Positions 40,521 to 53,869 of a DNA stretch of 64,000 nucleotides are shown piece by piece. Each line of letters begins with the position of its first letter. Position 1 is the stretch's first letter. Below the pieces are notes generated by a model. The model did not search any database. It was not told where the DNA came from and saw only the letters and a program-made list of their open reading frames with translations. Both the position numbers and the translations under genes were made by a program. Origin of the DNA: Annona cherimola (lineage: Eukaryota > Streptophyta > Magnoliopsida > Magnoliales > Annonaceae); NCBI GenBank assembly GCA_030490835.1, contig CM059971.1, positions 26,343,817 to 26,407,816 on the forward strand, written 5' to 3'.

Positions 40521-41563
40521 TTTCACTTAGAAATGGTCTGTCTCAGTGTTCAATGTGTTAAAGACTGAAGAAGATTGAAGTAACTTTAGAAGGAGAAGTT
40601 CCTGGAGAAGTCTAATTGTTTCAACCTGTGGTAGAAATCTCTTCCTTTCCTTATATTATTTTTTTGAGAATAAACTTTGTAATCTCAATCACATAGTAAA
40701 CGTTTGCTTAAATTCTAACTCGTGATTTTTCCTTTATACTAAGAGATTTTTCAAATTAAAATCGCGTGTTTTTTGTGATTTGTTTAATTATTTGTTCACA
40801 AAAGAAAACAATACTGTTTGAGGCAAATTCCATGGGCAGGATAACTTTCCCAACAAACCAACTGGCTTGATCGGAAAAACTGAGATTTGGCTCAAGTGCT
40901 AGTTTGATTTTCCGTCCGGTTCTAACATTGTTGATAAATATTATACATTTTTTAAAATAATTACCTAGTGGCCCATAAACACCCAAGGTTTAATATTTAA
41001 ATCAATAAACCATAGCCTATCAGCCCATCTATCTGAGCACAAAATAATTCCGATGTAACCATAAAACTATAGTTCATGTGTCCATTCGATCAATGGCATA
41101 GAAAAGAAGACCAGGATAAATCATCAATAAACAGCTCAATTTAGCTTTTCTGTTTGTCTGCACTCTCCATAAGAATTTGGGATTGATCCGTCACATCCAA
41201 CAGCCATTTGAAGGAAAAGTGACCATGGGACTGCCAACCATGCTGGATGAACAAACAAGACAGCAACACAAAACGCTGCTGCTGCTGATGTTAGCAAAAC
41301 TGAAATCTTTTCGGCTGGCCTTGCAAGCGTAATGAAATGAAATGAAAATTAGGCAAACAAGTAAAAACTGGTCCCGATGATGGCATTAGGAAATTGATTG
41401 ACAACATTGAAGTTACCTAAGGAAAATGGAGCGGGATGCAGTTGCATATGCAACCTCTCAACAGAACTACAGTTAATTAAACCCCTCTAGAAACCATCAG
41501 ATAAAACCCATCTCCTCAAGCAACCATTAGATGTCTACAGTTAGTAACCTTCTCTTGTTGAAG
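40521..41563. other. Downstream flank of the bHLH gene
   Basis: No separate gene is recognised. The part nearest 41563 is presumably the 3' untranslated region of the minus-strand bHLH gene, but a polyadenylation signal could not be fixed. The short open frames here have no recognisable similarity. Confidence 0.35.
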
Positions 41564-44500
41564 CTACGTACCACCGTGGAAGCCTGTAGAGTGCAGGAGC
41601 ACTTCTTTGATTTCATCTGGTAGCATCTCTGGGCCTTCCTTGCATTGCTGAAACAAAAGAAACTGGCATTACTTCATTGGTTTAATTGGTAAAAATTAGC
41701 ACATTGGTTGTGCTCTGATGAGCAATATGTGTAGATGATGAGCAGAAAGACAGTGAGCCGCAGCTGGAAAACTTCTGCAACAAAATTTCAAATTATAATT
41801 TCGCTGCAGCAATCATTGTGAAAATATTTTGTTTAGGTCCATAAGGATGCAATAGTGGTTCTTATTCTTGCCAGGTGACAGTCCAAGTCTCACATCATTT
41901 TCGCAATTATAGGTGAGTACAATAAAGCGTCCATTGGATTTTTTGCATTTCCTAGGTTTGGACATCTCTAGGTCACACAAAAATCAAATGCACACTTGTG
42001 GTCACAAGGTGGGATGGGTTTACCGACTTAGAGGGAACAACACATCAGCCATTTTGGCATCTGCAGCTATACAAGGAAGTTCATGCAAATTTCCTTGGCC
42101 AAATTCACAGAGTACCCCAAGCAATCCTGACATTGACATATACAATAGATCCTAAGAAAAACAATCCAGCACTTGAAATTGACCTGACGCCCCAAACCTA
42201 TATTCCATTTTCGCATGATAACTAATGATAATAAATGATGACTAAGCTCTCTGTATCATATGACAGATATCCTGCCATTGTAACGGGAGTTCCTTCAATC
42301 TATATTTCTCCATGCCATAAATCTTAAATGGGAAGTTGATCCAACCAAATGTTGATATATTCAAATATCATAAAGCTCTGCTGGAGACGGACAAGAAACC
42401 GACATTTTAAGGATCAAAGATAATGAATACCTCAGCTCGGAAGACATCAAGAGCAAAACCGTTGAAACAACTGATGACTGCCTGCTGAATATCAAGTCCA
42501 AGGCCGTCAAGAGCCCGCATTGTGGAGAGCAAAAGACCTGGCTTACGGGCGCAAAACATATGTATGTTGACTGCTCTTCCTTCCCTCACCCTGACTTCCA
42601 CCTACACAGTGAGTAGTAAGTCAATCATCAGGAAGGATGAGATCAACTATGGCTGCTAAATTCAAAATGAGAGATTAGAAGTTCCAAATAAATGCAAATT
42701 TCAAAATGTTAGATGGAAACTCCAATAATGGTGCAAATACTAGAAATCTGAGAGCATCGTAGGATAAGCCATAGATGCGCAAGGCGGGTGATCAATTTAT
42801 AGTGGAACAGAGAAACATATTTTGGAATTAAAAAGTGTAGAAAGATATTTGCATGAACACCCATAAGCTCCCTCACAATGTAGGGCATGACATCCTAACT
42901 TTCTTCGTTGGTCAAACGTTTTTTGACTTCATCTTCATTGTCATTTAACTCATTCCAACTAAGGGTTCGTTTGGTAATGTGAGAATGGGAATGGGGAATG
43001 GAATGGATATGATAGAGGTAAAGTAGAAATAAAAAATAAATAAGGTAGCAGTTGGGAAAAAACGAGAAAATGATTAGAATATAAGAGTAAAATAGAAAAA
43101 TGTAGGGTAGTTAGGTAATTAATATATTGACTTTTTGCATTCTTCATTCCCCATTCTCATTCTCACTAGGATCAGATATATATTTCTTGTTCAATTTATG
43201 ACAGGATCCATAAAAATATTTCAGCAATATAACAGATTGCGAACTTTGGTGAAATTCTCCTTCAACTGCATTCTAGATTGATAACGAAAGGTCAAAACCC
43301 ATATAGGCTAATAGGCCTAGTTTTAGTTTACCTTTCCAGATGAAATTCAAGCCATTCACTGACATAATGGAAAAGATCAGGCAGAAAAATTTTTATTTGC
43401 CCAGCAACTAGTGTTATGCACCAGTCTTAGTCAGAATTGAAAGAGTGTAATCTGCAGACCCAGGGTGAAATACTGAGGGATGCCTTATTTAGGCAAAATA
43501 CCATGCACACATGTGCCATATGAGATGTATGCTTATGCGGAAAAATCAGTTTCCACCATATGTGAACCCCGGACCGAGAATAAAACTGAAATAAAATATA
43601 CAATATACATTCTATAGCTTGTTTGACTGAACTTCTCAAGATATACGCAAATAGACTATAACCAGTTTGCTGTTATCATAATAATAATAATAAGGAAATA
43701 GGCAAGAATCACTGTCCGAATGTGGTCATAGCTCAGGCATGCTGATATGATAAGCATATGAGATCCCACTTGCCAGCCTTCTAGGCAGACATCATCACAT
43801 CAATTCCACACCTTCAGGCTGCAGAGCTACAACTATCAGAATAGAACTACGAAAAAGTGAAAATATATTACAAGTACAAATGATGATGAGAAAAACCATT
43901 CTAGCTACAAAAATAAGTAATAGAAAGTGTCGAGGATCAGTATAACAATGGAGCAGAAATTTTACCTTTGCAGTTTGGTCATTTGGGCTTGGCAATGAGC
44001 TTGAGCATAGCTCCTCCTTGACACGGCAAGGTAATGTGGGGAGCGTTGGTGTCAGAGGATGGAAGTTTGCATTGGAGGGCAATAATGAACCAGCTGGTGA
44101 GGATTCAAGTTCATTATGTAGATCATTGATTTTCTGCAGAAGTTCCTTCAAGTATTCAATTGCATCACCAAGGATTGAAGCTCTATCCATCTGACAATAT
44201 CATTCAAACTAGTTATACCTTATGATGAAAAAGCAGAAAGATCACACCGACAGAGGAAAACTATTTTCTGATGAAAACATGATTCTTAATATAACAAACC
44301 AAAATGGAAAAAAGAACCATAATATGTTTGGGCACGCACGTGAAATGTCAAGGACTCAAACAGTGTTCCCAGCTCACAGTAAGGTTCTGTATTTACCACA
44401 AATCATAATGAGTTGTCTAAGTAGACTTTTTGAAATAGGCCATGCAATGGAACGAGCCATGAGAAAAAATGTAGGATGGCAACAGTGCGACTTCTAATTT

Positions 44501-46742
44501 GAAATCAAAAAATGAAAAGCTATTCAAAACTAGCTCTAAATTCATAGCCGCCACTCTTTTGCATCCACTTTATGATAAAGTATTCGAGGCTTGGACTTTG
44601 GAGAATAGCCACGGGCCCGCAAGATTAATCCCAAGAGAGACTAAAACTGTGGCCTTATTCACCACATAACAAGGCAAATAAAATTAAGAACATATTTGAC
44701 CAAACATAGTCTCAGCGAAAGATTCTGGTAAACCACAACACCAAAATGAAATGTTACTGACGAATGAGGATCTTTGGCACTCTTCTTACTCATCCATTTG
44801 TCTATGCATGGTCTACATGAGAAGTTCTCTCAGATGGTCCAGGCCATTGGAATACCTGATATATCGGTGGAATCTCATGCATCATCAAGATGAAAATTTC
44901 AAACGTCAAAAATGTAGCATCTTTGCAGAAAATCAATCAACTATGCTTGCAGCAAAATGTCTAGCACATAAAAAAGTAAACAAAGGATACATACAAGATC
45001 CAATCTTGCTGATATTCAACATGATCTATTTAAAGAACATTATAAAACTTATAGATTGGAATTTTGCGAGGGCCAAACCTTTAAAAAAATATAAAAAATG
45101 TTTTTTTGAATTATGAAAATCATTTTATAACAAGTACTACCACATTCAATGGAAAATCCATCAAGTTACTTTAGCATAATGCTACCTCACTAGGATGCCT
45201 CGTCCGATTTTAACAAACATCTCTCGAAGACAACCTATTTTCAAAAAAGGAAAAAAAAAAAAAGGGTAAAAAGCTACATCCTGCTGAGACTACCAAGACT
45301 GCACTTCCTTTACAAATTTTACAAGTTAAAAAATAAAAAATAATAAAATAATAAAATTAAAAGATTAAAACAGAACTCATCAGCTCTCCTACTATCATAG
45401 CCATCCATGCTTTTACTGCAAGAGAGGAAATGGGGTTTTACATGAACGAGTAAAGCTTCTGAAAGTAGAGAACATGACTTCTAAGTCCAAAAACCAACTC
45501 ATTATTTACGCAAGGCAACTAGAACAACAAGGGCATGAAGATAGACGAGAAGGTGGACATGTTCACCTTGCTGATCTTAGGCACAACAGATCTCAGCATG
45601 TAGAGCCTGTCATTAAGCTTCTTGCGGCGGCGCCTCTCCGCCATCAAATTCTTTGCAGGAAGCCCCTTCCTCTTCCCCTTCTGGTCTCCATTCTTCCCGC
45701 TCTCTTCCCCCTTATTCGCATTCTCAGCTGCAACATCGTCTGAATCATAATTCAATCCGGACACATCAACAATGCTTGCTACGTCAACCTCATTCTTCTC
45801 AATGCACTTCCTCCACTTCTCAGCCTCGTCCTCCACTTCCTTCCTTACACCTGCCTCTGGTGAAATCCTTACACTACCAACACAATTCCCAGCTTTTCCT
45901 GCAGCAGCAGCCACCGAGTTCTGGCGCAGTGCGGCTCTCTTCTGAAACAACGTCGGTTGTGCACCGACAGGAGGGGAAGCCTCCAGTGGCCGTAGCACCT
46001 TCGGTCTGTTGGAAAACAGAGGACCCCCCAAATTCCCAGAAAAGCCACCAAAGGATGGAATTCCTAGGTTGAAACCAGCATTTGCTGGCAGGGAAAGCAG
46101 GCGGGTGGTGGGGAATTGGCCTTTGGGTGAGAAATCATTCACACCAACCTGGACATTCGACCCCAAGCTGCTAAACCCCGGCAGATACCCAGCTCCCCTG
46201 TTCATCAGAACTGGAGAATGCGACTGCATTGCGGCGGTCAATGGTGGGAACATAGCCGCATCGCAGCCAAGATCAACGCCAGCGTCGAAAGGGTTGTTGC
46301 AGACAACATTGAGGAGGGAGGAGAGGCAGTTCGTGGGGGGAGCAAACGGTGGCGGGGGACGTGAGGCATCGAGGGAGAAGATGGAGGAAGGGGAGGAGGA
46401 GGAGGAAGACTCGAGAGGGTAGTGGATAAGCAAGGATTCTTGAGAAGAAGGTGTCGGGTTGTTGGGAGGAGGGAAAGGGATGTCTCTGAGCATGTGGAAG
46501 GCAGAGGCGGCGGGAGAGGAATGGTGGGAGGAGGGATCTGGATGGGAGGAGTTGAGGTAGCAGGCATTCCAGTCGTCGACGTCGAGCATGGATTTGAAGG
46601 TGGAAAGGGAGAGGTGGTCCGCTTTGTCGTCGGCGTCTCTGTTCCAGGAGGAGACACAGTCTCCTTCCTCTCCTTCGCATTCCATCCACCCAACTCCGCT
46701 TACTCTCGACAGCATTTCTCTTCCCCTGCTTTCAATCCTCAC
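41564..46742 (-). CDS. ICE1: ICE1/SCREAM-type bHLH transcription factor, four exons
   Basis: Coding exons on the minus strand: 45567-46742, 43966-44190, 42431-42601 and 41564-41647. All introns have GT..AG ends and phase 0, giving 551 residues. Landmarks in the ICE1 family: an S-T-F-K-S-M-L-D motif near residue 47, a C-L-x-x-L-L-N-V block, a [12 protein letters not shown] block, [10 protein letters not shown], and bHLH basic region and helix 1 at 357-392 ([20 protein letters not shown], with Ala where many bHLH have His). Helix 2 starts M-D-R-A-S at 393, and an ACT-like C-terminal domain starts at 468. Family members bind MYC E-boxes in the nucleus, induce CBF/DREB1 cold genes and partner SPCH/MUTE/FAMA in stomatal development. 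Met10 (46715) is an alternative start, more like some homologues. GA/CT repeats lie just upstream. No frameshift or stop was seen. ICE1 against its paralogue SCRM2/ICE2 cannot be separated. Confidence 0.93.
42965..43167. repeat. MITE in intron 2 of the bHLH gene
   Basis: GGTAATGTGAGAATGGGAAT at the left and, on the other strand from the right, AGTGAGAATGAGAATGGGGA form imperfect TIRs about 200 bp apart. The left end begins GGGTTCGTTTGG, while the right lacks its match, so the right end may be trimmed. It sits well away from both splice sites of intron 2 (42602-43965). Confidence 0.6.
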
Positions 46743-46762
46743 CTTTGCTGTGGTGGGCTTAT

Positions 46763-46771
46763 CCTAGAGAG

Positions 46772-46805
<34 letters not shown>

Positions 46806-47046
46806 CTTCTACTTGATCTCCACGATGGGTTTCTTTTCCTCAGGTGGGGGAAAAGGTGCAGCTGCTTATGGGTTTCTTTTCCTCAGGTTGGAGGGAAGAA
46901 AGGTGTAGCTGCAAGAAAAGGCAAGGAGCTTTACGTATCTGTTGAGAGAGAGAGCTGGGCTGGATGGGCGTAAGGTGTAGCTGCAGAAAAAGGGAATGAG
47001 CTTTGCCGTATTTCACGAGAGAGAGGGAGAGAGAGAGAGAGAGAGA
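46763..47046. promoter_or_regulatory. GA/CT repeats upstream of the bHLH gene
   Basis: Two GAGA tracts (about 46763-46805 and 47019-47046) read as CT repeats on the gene's strand, 20 to 300 bases before the start codon. CT microsatellites are common in plant 5' untranslated regions and core promoters. Between them is a short diverged tandem repeat (GGGTTTCTTTTCCTCAGG twice, about 46826 and 46870). No TATA box was fixed. Confidence 0.55.
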
Positions 47047-47599
47047 CGTTGGGTCCGTTACGGTTTGCACTCGCAGAGCGAAAAAATAGCAGAATCTAGC
47101 AATCTTATTACACATCTCTGTTTTTTACCCCCACATAAGCCATGGTTTTCCCACTCCAGTAGTCCAGTACTAGCCGAAGGACCACACCTGTCTGCTGTGC
47201 AGCATAATTGCAGTGTAAGAAACATCACTCTCACCCTCTCTCCACAGCAGTTTCTAAGAAAAAAGAGAAATGGAATCATGGGATTTTGAGACGAAATTCT
47301 CTGCAGCTTATTGAATTCACAGATTTACGCCTTTAAGTACCTACCACATTCTTCCGGTATGAAGTAATTATTGCTTGTGTTCATTTATAACAAATGCAAA
47401 CATGGTTTCAGCTTATCAGAATGCAAATATAACTGCAGCGTAGGAGTTTTTAAAACTTAATTTCCTTATAAACATGTCAACAGGTTGATTCTTGGCATTA
47501 TTTAATTTATAATGAGAAATTTACAAATTACGAAAGATATCAAATTAATTTATTTTTCATTGATATTTTATATACATTGTCACATCTTATGTTATAAAT
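47047..47599. other. Upstream region of the bHLH gene
   Basis: Probable promoter region of the minus-strand gene. No repeat or other gene was identified. Individual cis elements are not called because short matches would not be distinguishable from chance. Confidence 0.3.
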
Positions 47600-47820
47600 C
47601 AGGCTTATTCATAGCCTTCACTATGGAGGGATATTTTGTAAATACCATCACCCTCAAAAAGGATAACTTATAAATGTCCTCACTAATTGGAAAATAATTT
47701 TCCTGAGACTCCCCAAATTTGGGAGATAATTTCCTACACCCATCATGCGGGTAAGGCAGGACTGGAAACAGGAACTTGCTGGCTAATAGCCTGCGTTCGT
47801 TACTAGCATGATGAGACCCT
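47600..47820 (-). repeat. SINE-like copy, related to 1858-2010
   Basis: Shares with 1858-2010 the run of AATTTTGTAAAT-like and GGGAGA-TTT motifs and a CATGCTAG head on the minus strand. A and B boxes are weak. Target duplications were not found. Confidence 0.3.
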
Positions 47821-47841
47821 ACTGGCAAATTAATTTATTTA

Positions 47842-48116
47842 GGGTGTGTTTGTTCGGGGCCAAAAAATTTTAACCAAAATTTTTTAATTCAAAACCTTTC
47901 ACTCTCTATAACTACTCTACTTTTTATTATTTTTTATTTTTTTACATTTTTCTATACAAACTACTTTATTTTTCAATCATTTTTACACAACTATCTATAC
48001 TCATTTTTTTTACTCTTCGTCATTATCTCTATTATTTCACATCATTTTCTGCCAATTTGATAACTTCTACCTCAAAAATTTTTTATCAAGAGTTTTACCC
48101 CCAACTAAACACACCC
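47842..48116 (+). mobile_element. Tourist-like MITE, TTA target duplication
   Basis: 275 bp with GGGTGTGTTTGTTCGGGGCC and ACTAAACACACCC ends. TTA occurs at 47839-47841 and 48117-48119. Same family and orientation as 20143-20433, with about 20 bp of internal deletion. Confidence 0.9.
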
Positions 48117-48119
48117 TTA

Positions 48120-48987
48120 ATGTGATGAAATATTTTTAGGAAAAATTCAATGGACAACATTATCTGCTTAATGTTGTTCTGTTAAGTGAACAGTGCCCAT
48201 AGGGTCTAATCACCTTATTTCTACCTCGTCAGTCTTCACAACTCAAAATCGTTAGCCTTCACTTGCTAAAATAAATATATAAATAAATAAATATTATCCT
48301 TATTTTCATTCAAAGACTTATCTATATTGTTTTTATTAACCTTAAAATTTATCTCACTTTTTTCTTGCATTAGTTTTAGCATTTTATATGAAATGATGAT
48401 GGTTATTAACTACGTGCCTCTACCTCATGTAACTTTCCAACAATTTATATTTTTAGGATCATCTGCAGTAGCACGCCACACACTTCTGTGGGGGCCCACA
48501 AGCCCTTCATGTAAGCTAATGCCCTGGTTTTGAAATAACATTTAATGCTGTACTTCTTTCTTAACGCGGGTCCTGTGGACTGCAATTATATAGAACACCC
48601 CAAGAAATTTATTTTTCGGCAAATATAATTTCTGTTAAAAATTATATGTTGGTTGCTAAGAAATTTAAGAAAATTTCGATGCTTAATTTCAGTTGTAAAG
48701 TAATGGCAGAAGGAAAATTTTGTTGCAAGAAACATGATAGAAAATTGTTAGTCGCAAAAGTTACATTAAAATAGCCTAAAACTAGACGTAATTATTTGAA
48801 ACATACGCATATACATTAGAGATTGGGGCAAGTAGACCTGCCACCAGCTTTTGAGAACTATTTTTTTTTTTTTTTACCTAATATAAGAATAGTTCAAAAA
48901 ATTTTACCTAAATTAAAAAATAGAATCAAAATAGTCGACCACATCCCGAACGAAGAATTCTAACCTACTCTGCATATATTCGTCTTA
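48120..48987. other. Intergenic, no gene recognised
   Basis: AT-rich with a slightly GC-richer island at 48450-48600. No gene or repeat boundary could be supported. Confidence 0.3.
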
Positions 48988-49265
48988 TGTGTTTGGCAAT
49001 TAAAAGAAAATGTTAAGTTAAAATTTATCAGTATAAAATTTTTTACTCTCCACAACTATTATTTTTTTAATCATTTTTTCACATTTTCCTATACAACTAC
49101 TCTACTTTTCAATTATTTCTACACAACTATCCACACAACTAACCTATCTATTTTAACTTTATTCTCTTTACTATTCATCATTATCCCTATCATATCACAT
49201 CATTTGAAAACTTTTACTCTTCGAAACTTTTCATCAAAAGTTTTATTCATTACTAAACACACTCT
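48988..49265 (+). repeat. Tourist-like MITE, eroded ends
   Basis: Core is well preserved (TACTTTTCAATTATTTCTAC, TTTTAACTTTATTCTCTTTAC). Ends are reduced to GTGTTTGG and CTAAACACACTC, and no clean TTA pair remains. Confidence 0.6.
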
Positions 49266-51222
49266 AAAAGTTATAAGCATATTTTTAAATATTATTTTCA
49301 TTTTCTTTCAAAATCCTTACATTATATATAATTAACTATATCAATAATATAAGAATCAATAAGAGACATTTGTCTGATAAAAAAAATAAGAGACATTTGC
49401 TTATATATATAACTCTTGTACATAAATGGATTTTTTTTCCAATATTGGAGAAATACTCGTAGAAAATACTATCATTTTTAAGAAAATATTTTTAAAAATG
49501 ATGAAATCCATTTCGAATTGGGCAAACCTATTTTAATTAAGTTACACTATATTTACTTATGTTTTGTTTTAGTAATAATGTTTATTTATATTAATTAGTA
49601 AAATATTAAAGTATAAAATATTTAAATTTAGCATCAATATGTCTTTATATTCGATATGTGTTATAAATTTTTATGTCATCCTACTTCACTAGCATTTTTT
49701 TACTTGGCTCATCATTCTAAAATTGACATGAGACTAATTCAAAACTTGTTCTGAGACCTACTAAAATGGTAAGGGTTAACTAACCTTATCTATAAAAATA
49801 AGATCAAATAAAATTTTTACAGAGCGGGGCACTGTTAGCCAAACCTTGACTCGTTACAACTTGCATCCATTCACACCCCTAATATACATAGCATCAATAC
49901 ATATAAATGTTTTAAGCATTTTATATTTTAATTTTTTCATTTATGTGGCCCTACATGTATTTAGTTACCAAAATGTGCTATTTCTGAATTTTTTACATAT
50001 TTTTATAATTATAGAAGTCAATTATTTTCACCCTCATTTATGAAAGTGAAAACTGCTAATTTTTCAAATTATAAAAAACGTATAAATTCAGAAATGATAA
50101 ATTTTAGTATATAAAAGACTACGATGGACCACATAAAAATGAAAAAATAAAAAAAAATTCTGAAAAAAAAGTTCAAAACACCCCTATGCGTTGAGGTACC
50201 TTACATACGTAATTTTAATAAAATTTAAGTACTTAATCATTACCAAAAAACAATAGACTATTTCATTCAAAATTGTCAGTTACATTGTCCATCATAATGA
50301 TGGTTCCAAAAAGACAATCTAGTTGGTCCTTTTAAACTATTTAGTGGACAGCCAAAAAGAGCGTTGGGATGGGGTCTACTCTCACCCATGCAAACTGATT
50401 GCATGCACGTGGATCTTGCCAGACTCTAAAATGGTCAGTTGCTGATGGGGCCCGCAATTTTATAAATCAAGCCAAACAACGAAATAATCATTTTCCTCCC
50501 CCAATTTTATATCTTTGGTATGTCCACCACAAAAAGCTTGAAGAGGACAAGAGGTGCATGTCTCCTTCTATTCTGTTAGGCCAACGAGGCAAAGATTTTT
50601 ACACTCCTTAGCATATTCCAAAAACTGTCTACATAATTCCAGTTCTGTGAGCTCTCTGCCTACCTGTATTTTTGAATTTGAATATTTGGCTTTGGGAGGT
50701 CATGAAAGGGGCTATCTGTAAAATAGAACCCTACAAAAGGGCCTTTTTGAGATTTTCCAAAAATGGGTCTTGCCTTTTTCGTCTATTTGTCAAAGAAAGG
50801 GCTCTTTCGGTCATGGAGGTGGATTCATTATGTGGTGTTTTTGGATTCTAATTATTGCAATTGTGTACTGTTAATTTTTTTAAAAATTGCCTGTGCCCAC
50901 CTAAAAGAGAAAAATCTCAAGTTACTCGGGGTAAAGTCAGCTTTTTCGCTCCTCTTTCTCCTTCCGGGTACAATAAAATCTAATGGAGCTTGGCTTTTTA
51001 GACCTCCTGCATTGCCTAATGATCAAACAACCTATTTTTCCTTGCCTTTAATTTTTCTTATGGAATATTCACTTTAAATACTTGTCACTGACATGTTGCG
51101 CATATCTCAAATCGATGTGGGCCCTTTCTTTGTTTAGGAATTTCTTTCCTTTTTCTTTTTCTTTTATAAAGAAGCTTTTGTACGAATATATTATATATAG
51201 GACTCTGGTACTGTGCTCCGGA
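49266..51222. other. Intergenic, no gene recognised
   Basis: Includes AT-rich stretches, an imperfect inverted repeat at about 49920-50150 (TTTCATTTATGTGGCCCTA against CCACATAAAAATGAAAA), and a less AT-rich zone at 50300-51120 with short open frames lacking recognisable similarity. Confidence 0.3.
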
Positions 51223-51473
51223 GCATTAAGCACAATTGCTCTCACTTCCAGGAGCCTTTTTCTAATTTTCTTTAAAAAAAATTTGACATTCATCATATGG
51301 ACTTAGATATAAAGTTTCCATATATACTTCCAAAAAAAAAATAGTTGCCATACATATAATTTTATATTATTACTTTTAACTACTATTTTTCAAGAATAAA
51401 CAAATTCACATTTTAGATAACTCTTTGCAATGGAAACTTCATACGAGGCCACAAATATGAATACCAATTTTTT

Positions 51474-51930
51474 TGTATAATTCCCCTTATACCCATAACA
51501 AATGCACATAATTCATAATATACCCACAACATTTCATAAATTCATTTTATATCCATAACATTTCACCCTAAATTCTTCTAATACCATTGTTAAAACCATC
51601 ATTATCTATTCCATTAAAAAGACGATTTTGCCATTTTAAATTTTTTTCTAATTAAAATAAATCAATCTTAATATGACTTTGAAGTTATTTAATATCTTGT
51701 ATTAACGATTTACTACCATCAATTAAGTCATATTAAGTTTAAATGATCTCAATTAAAAGGTTTTAAAAGGGCAAAATCATCTTTTCAATGGAATAGATAA
51801 AAATGATTTTAATGGCGAGATTATAAGAGGAATTTAGGATGAAATGTTATGGGTATAAAAAGAATTTATAAAATATTATGGTTATATTAAGAATTATGTG
51901 TACTTGTTATGGATATGAGAGGAATTATCC
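51474..51930. repeat. Foldback MITE (unit A copy)
   Basis: Arms about 51474-51679 and 51724-51930 pair imperfectly (AATCTTAATATGACTT against AAGTCATATTAAGTTT at the inner end, CCCATAACAAATGCACATAA against TGTGTACTTGTTATGGATAT further out) around a loop of about 44 bases. It recurs in unit B, where a solo LTR split it. Confidence 0.75.
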
Positions 51931-52318
51931 ATTTTTTTTTTAAAAAAAAAAAAGCTTTTCGGAGCTAGAGTATTGAAGCTCACTGCTTCGGTAACATAGG
52001 ATCAGAAACCTTGTATACATCTCACTCAAAATATGAAATGGTTTTTCGTTTCAAGGTTTTTAGGTAGTTACATTTTACCCTTCTTGTAGAAATTTCATTC
52101 TAACCTTCATATAGCGATTTAATTAAACTATAACTATAGAACAAATTTGGTAACACAACTAGATTTATATGACCTTGCAATAGTCTTCTTAAATGAGTGG
52201 TTTGGCACTATTATAAAATTTTGTAACAGAAAGACACATTGACAAATTGGCACAAAAGCTTAATAAGAAATTTTCGCCAACAGACGCATTGACAGAACAT
52301 CAATATAAGAATTCTCAT

Positions 52319-52323
<5 letters not shown>

Positions 52324-52359
<36 letters not shown>
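52324..52359. repeat. TA microsatellite
   Basis: About 18 TA units. Unit B has only about 6 at the matching place (58699-58710), showing length change after duplication. Confidence 0.95.
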
Positions 52360-52360
<1 letters not shown>

Positions 52361-52521
52361 GGAATTTTCATTGACTCAATGCATCAATGAAAGTAATGAT
52401 TGGACAAAAGGTGAGAAAAGGAAAAAAAAAAAGCCAAGAAAAAATTTTCAGTGACCGAGGCGTCAATACGTCTTGAACATAATTTCAAAGATTTGAAAAG
52501 ATTGATGTATTCCAAAGGAAA

Positions 52522-52830
52522 ATGATTCTATTAGCTTCGGCTAAGTAGTAACATATTTAACCTATCTTAAAAAAATCTATTTTAAAATCTTGTTTTATTT
52601 TTTCTTCGTATGTTTATTTATCTGAGAATATTTAAGATATAAACTAATTTTTACAATTCTTGCACATGCATGTTTTTTTAACATTTTTAAACACAAGAGT
52701 ATTTTAGCTATTTTTAAATACATTTATATTAACAACTTTATGGGGGAAAAAGGAAAAAGAAATTAAATGAATTTTTTGATGTGGGTAAAGTAAGCCATTA
52801 CTTAACCCGAGCTAACAAGATTATTTCTCT
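52522..52830. repeat. TIR element (unit A), related to the 63.4-kb foldback
   Basis: Left end ATGATTCTATTAGCTTCGGCTAAGTAGTAA and the reverse of the right end (AATCTTGTTAGCTCGGGTTAAGTAATGG) are imperfect TIRs. The interior (TTTCTTCGTATGTTTATTTATCTGA, ATATAAACTAATTTTTACAA) matches one arm of the element at 63447-63812. Unit B copy: 58874-59170. Confidence 0.6.
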
Positions 52831-53869
52831 TCTCAAAATTATTAATAATAGATATTAGAACAAAGTTGCATTGATAGAAAATTAGTTGCATCGATCAAAA
52901 ATTGCAACAAATCATTATTAATCTGGCCACCTTCCTTTGCAGCTCGAGTTATCCAGTAATAAAATAACAACAAAATTTCCCTATATTTATATAAATTGGA
53001 CTGAAGGAAAAATAGCGAGAGATTTTCGCAAGCATTAAATCTTTCAACCATTAAAGCCTGAAAATCTTCAAAACATGGAAGAAGCCTCCAAATGAAAACA
53101 TTCAAAGCTTTTATCTTTTCTTCTTAAGAAGAATGCCACTTCTATACAACAAAGCTACATTTTGTAAAACGTAAAATTCTTTTTATTGCATTTATTTATG
53201 GTTGTGTTGCATTGATATTAAAGATCAAGTATAAGAAGGATAAAAAAAGAGTACTAAAGTGTTACTCAAACACTATTTTTTCAGTTATTAATGCTTTATA
53301 GAGTTTGAATTTAGAAGAAAACTATTTCCTGAGACTATAATTGATTATGCTTAGTGGATCCTAAGACACAACGTTGTCATGTGTAATTATTTCTTAACAT
53401 GTCATTTATTCATGAGAATTTTTAATTTAAAATCTAAGGAAGTAATTAAATTTTAATAACTTAATTTTCTTTCCTTTTTGAGCTGTATTATTTCTTGGGA
53501 CTAACAAGTAGTATTGGAGTAATCTTTGAACATATTGGAAGAGATTTCTAATGATTAGGACATACATATTCATTGAGGAGCAATTTTCTAGTTGACTATG
53601 CTTGTTGGATGGAATTAACTTTGCATATCGAATGACGAGAATGAAAACTTTTATAATAGTAAATCATTTTCATAGTTGAAAAGCAATTGAGGTTAAAGTC
53701 ACCTAATTGGAGGCTAGCATTGGTCAAATACTCGAATATTGGAAAATATACAAAATATATTTAAACTAATGGAAAAACTATGAATTCTCTATTTTGTGAA
53801 CTATCATTTATATTGAGTTTAGTATAGTTTGGTAATAGGGCTATGCTTTTATTTAATCAAGTTATATAG

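Noticed and set aside
45653..46973. Several open frames of 60-180 codons on both strands within the bHLH exon 1
   Set aside because: They are frame shadows of the GC-richer exon, and the bHLH frame has clear family motifs and splice sites.
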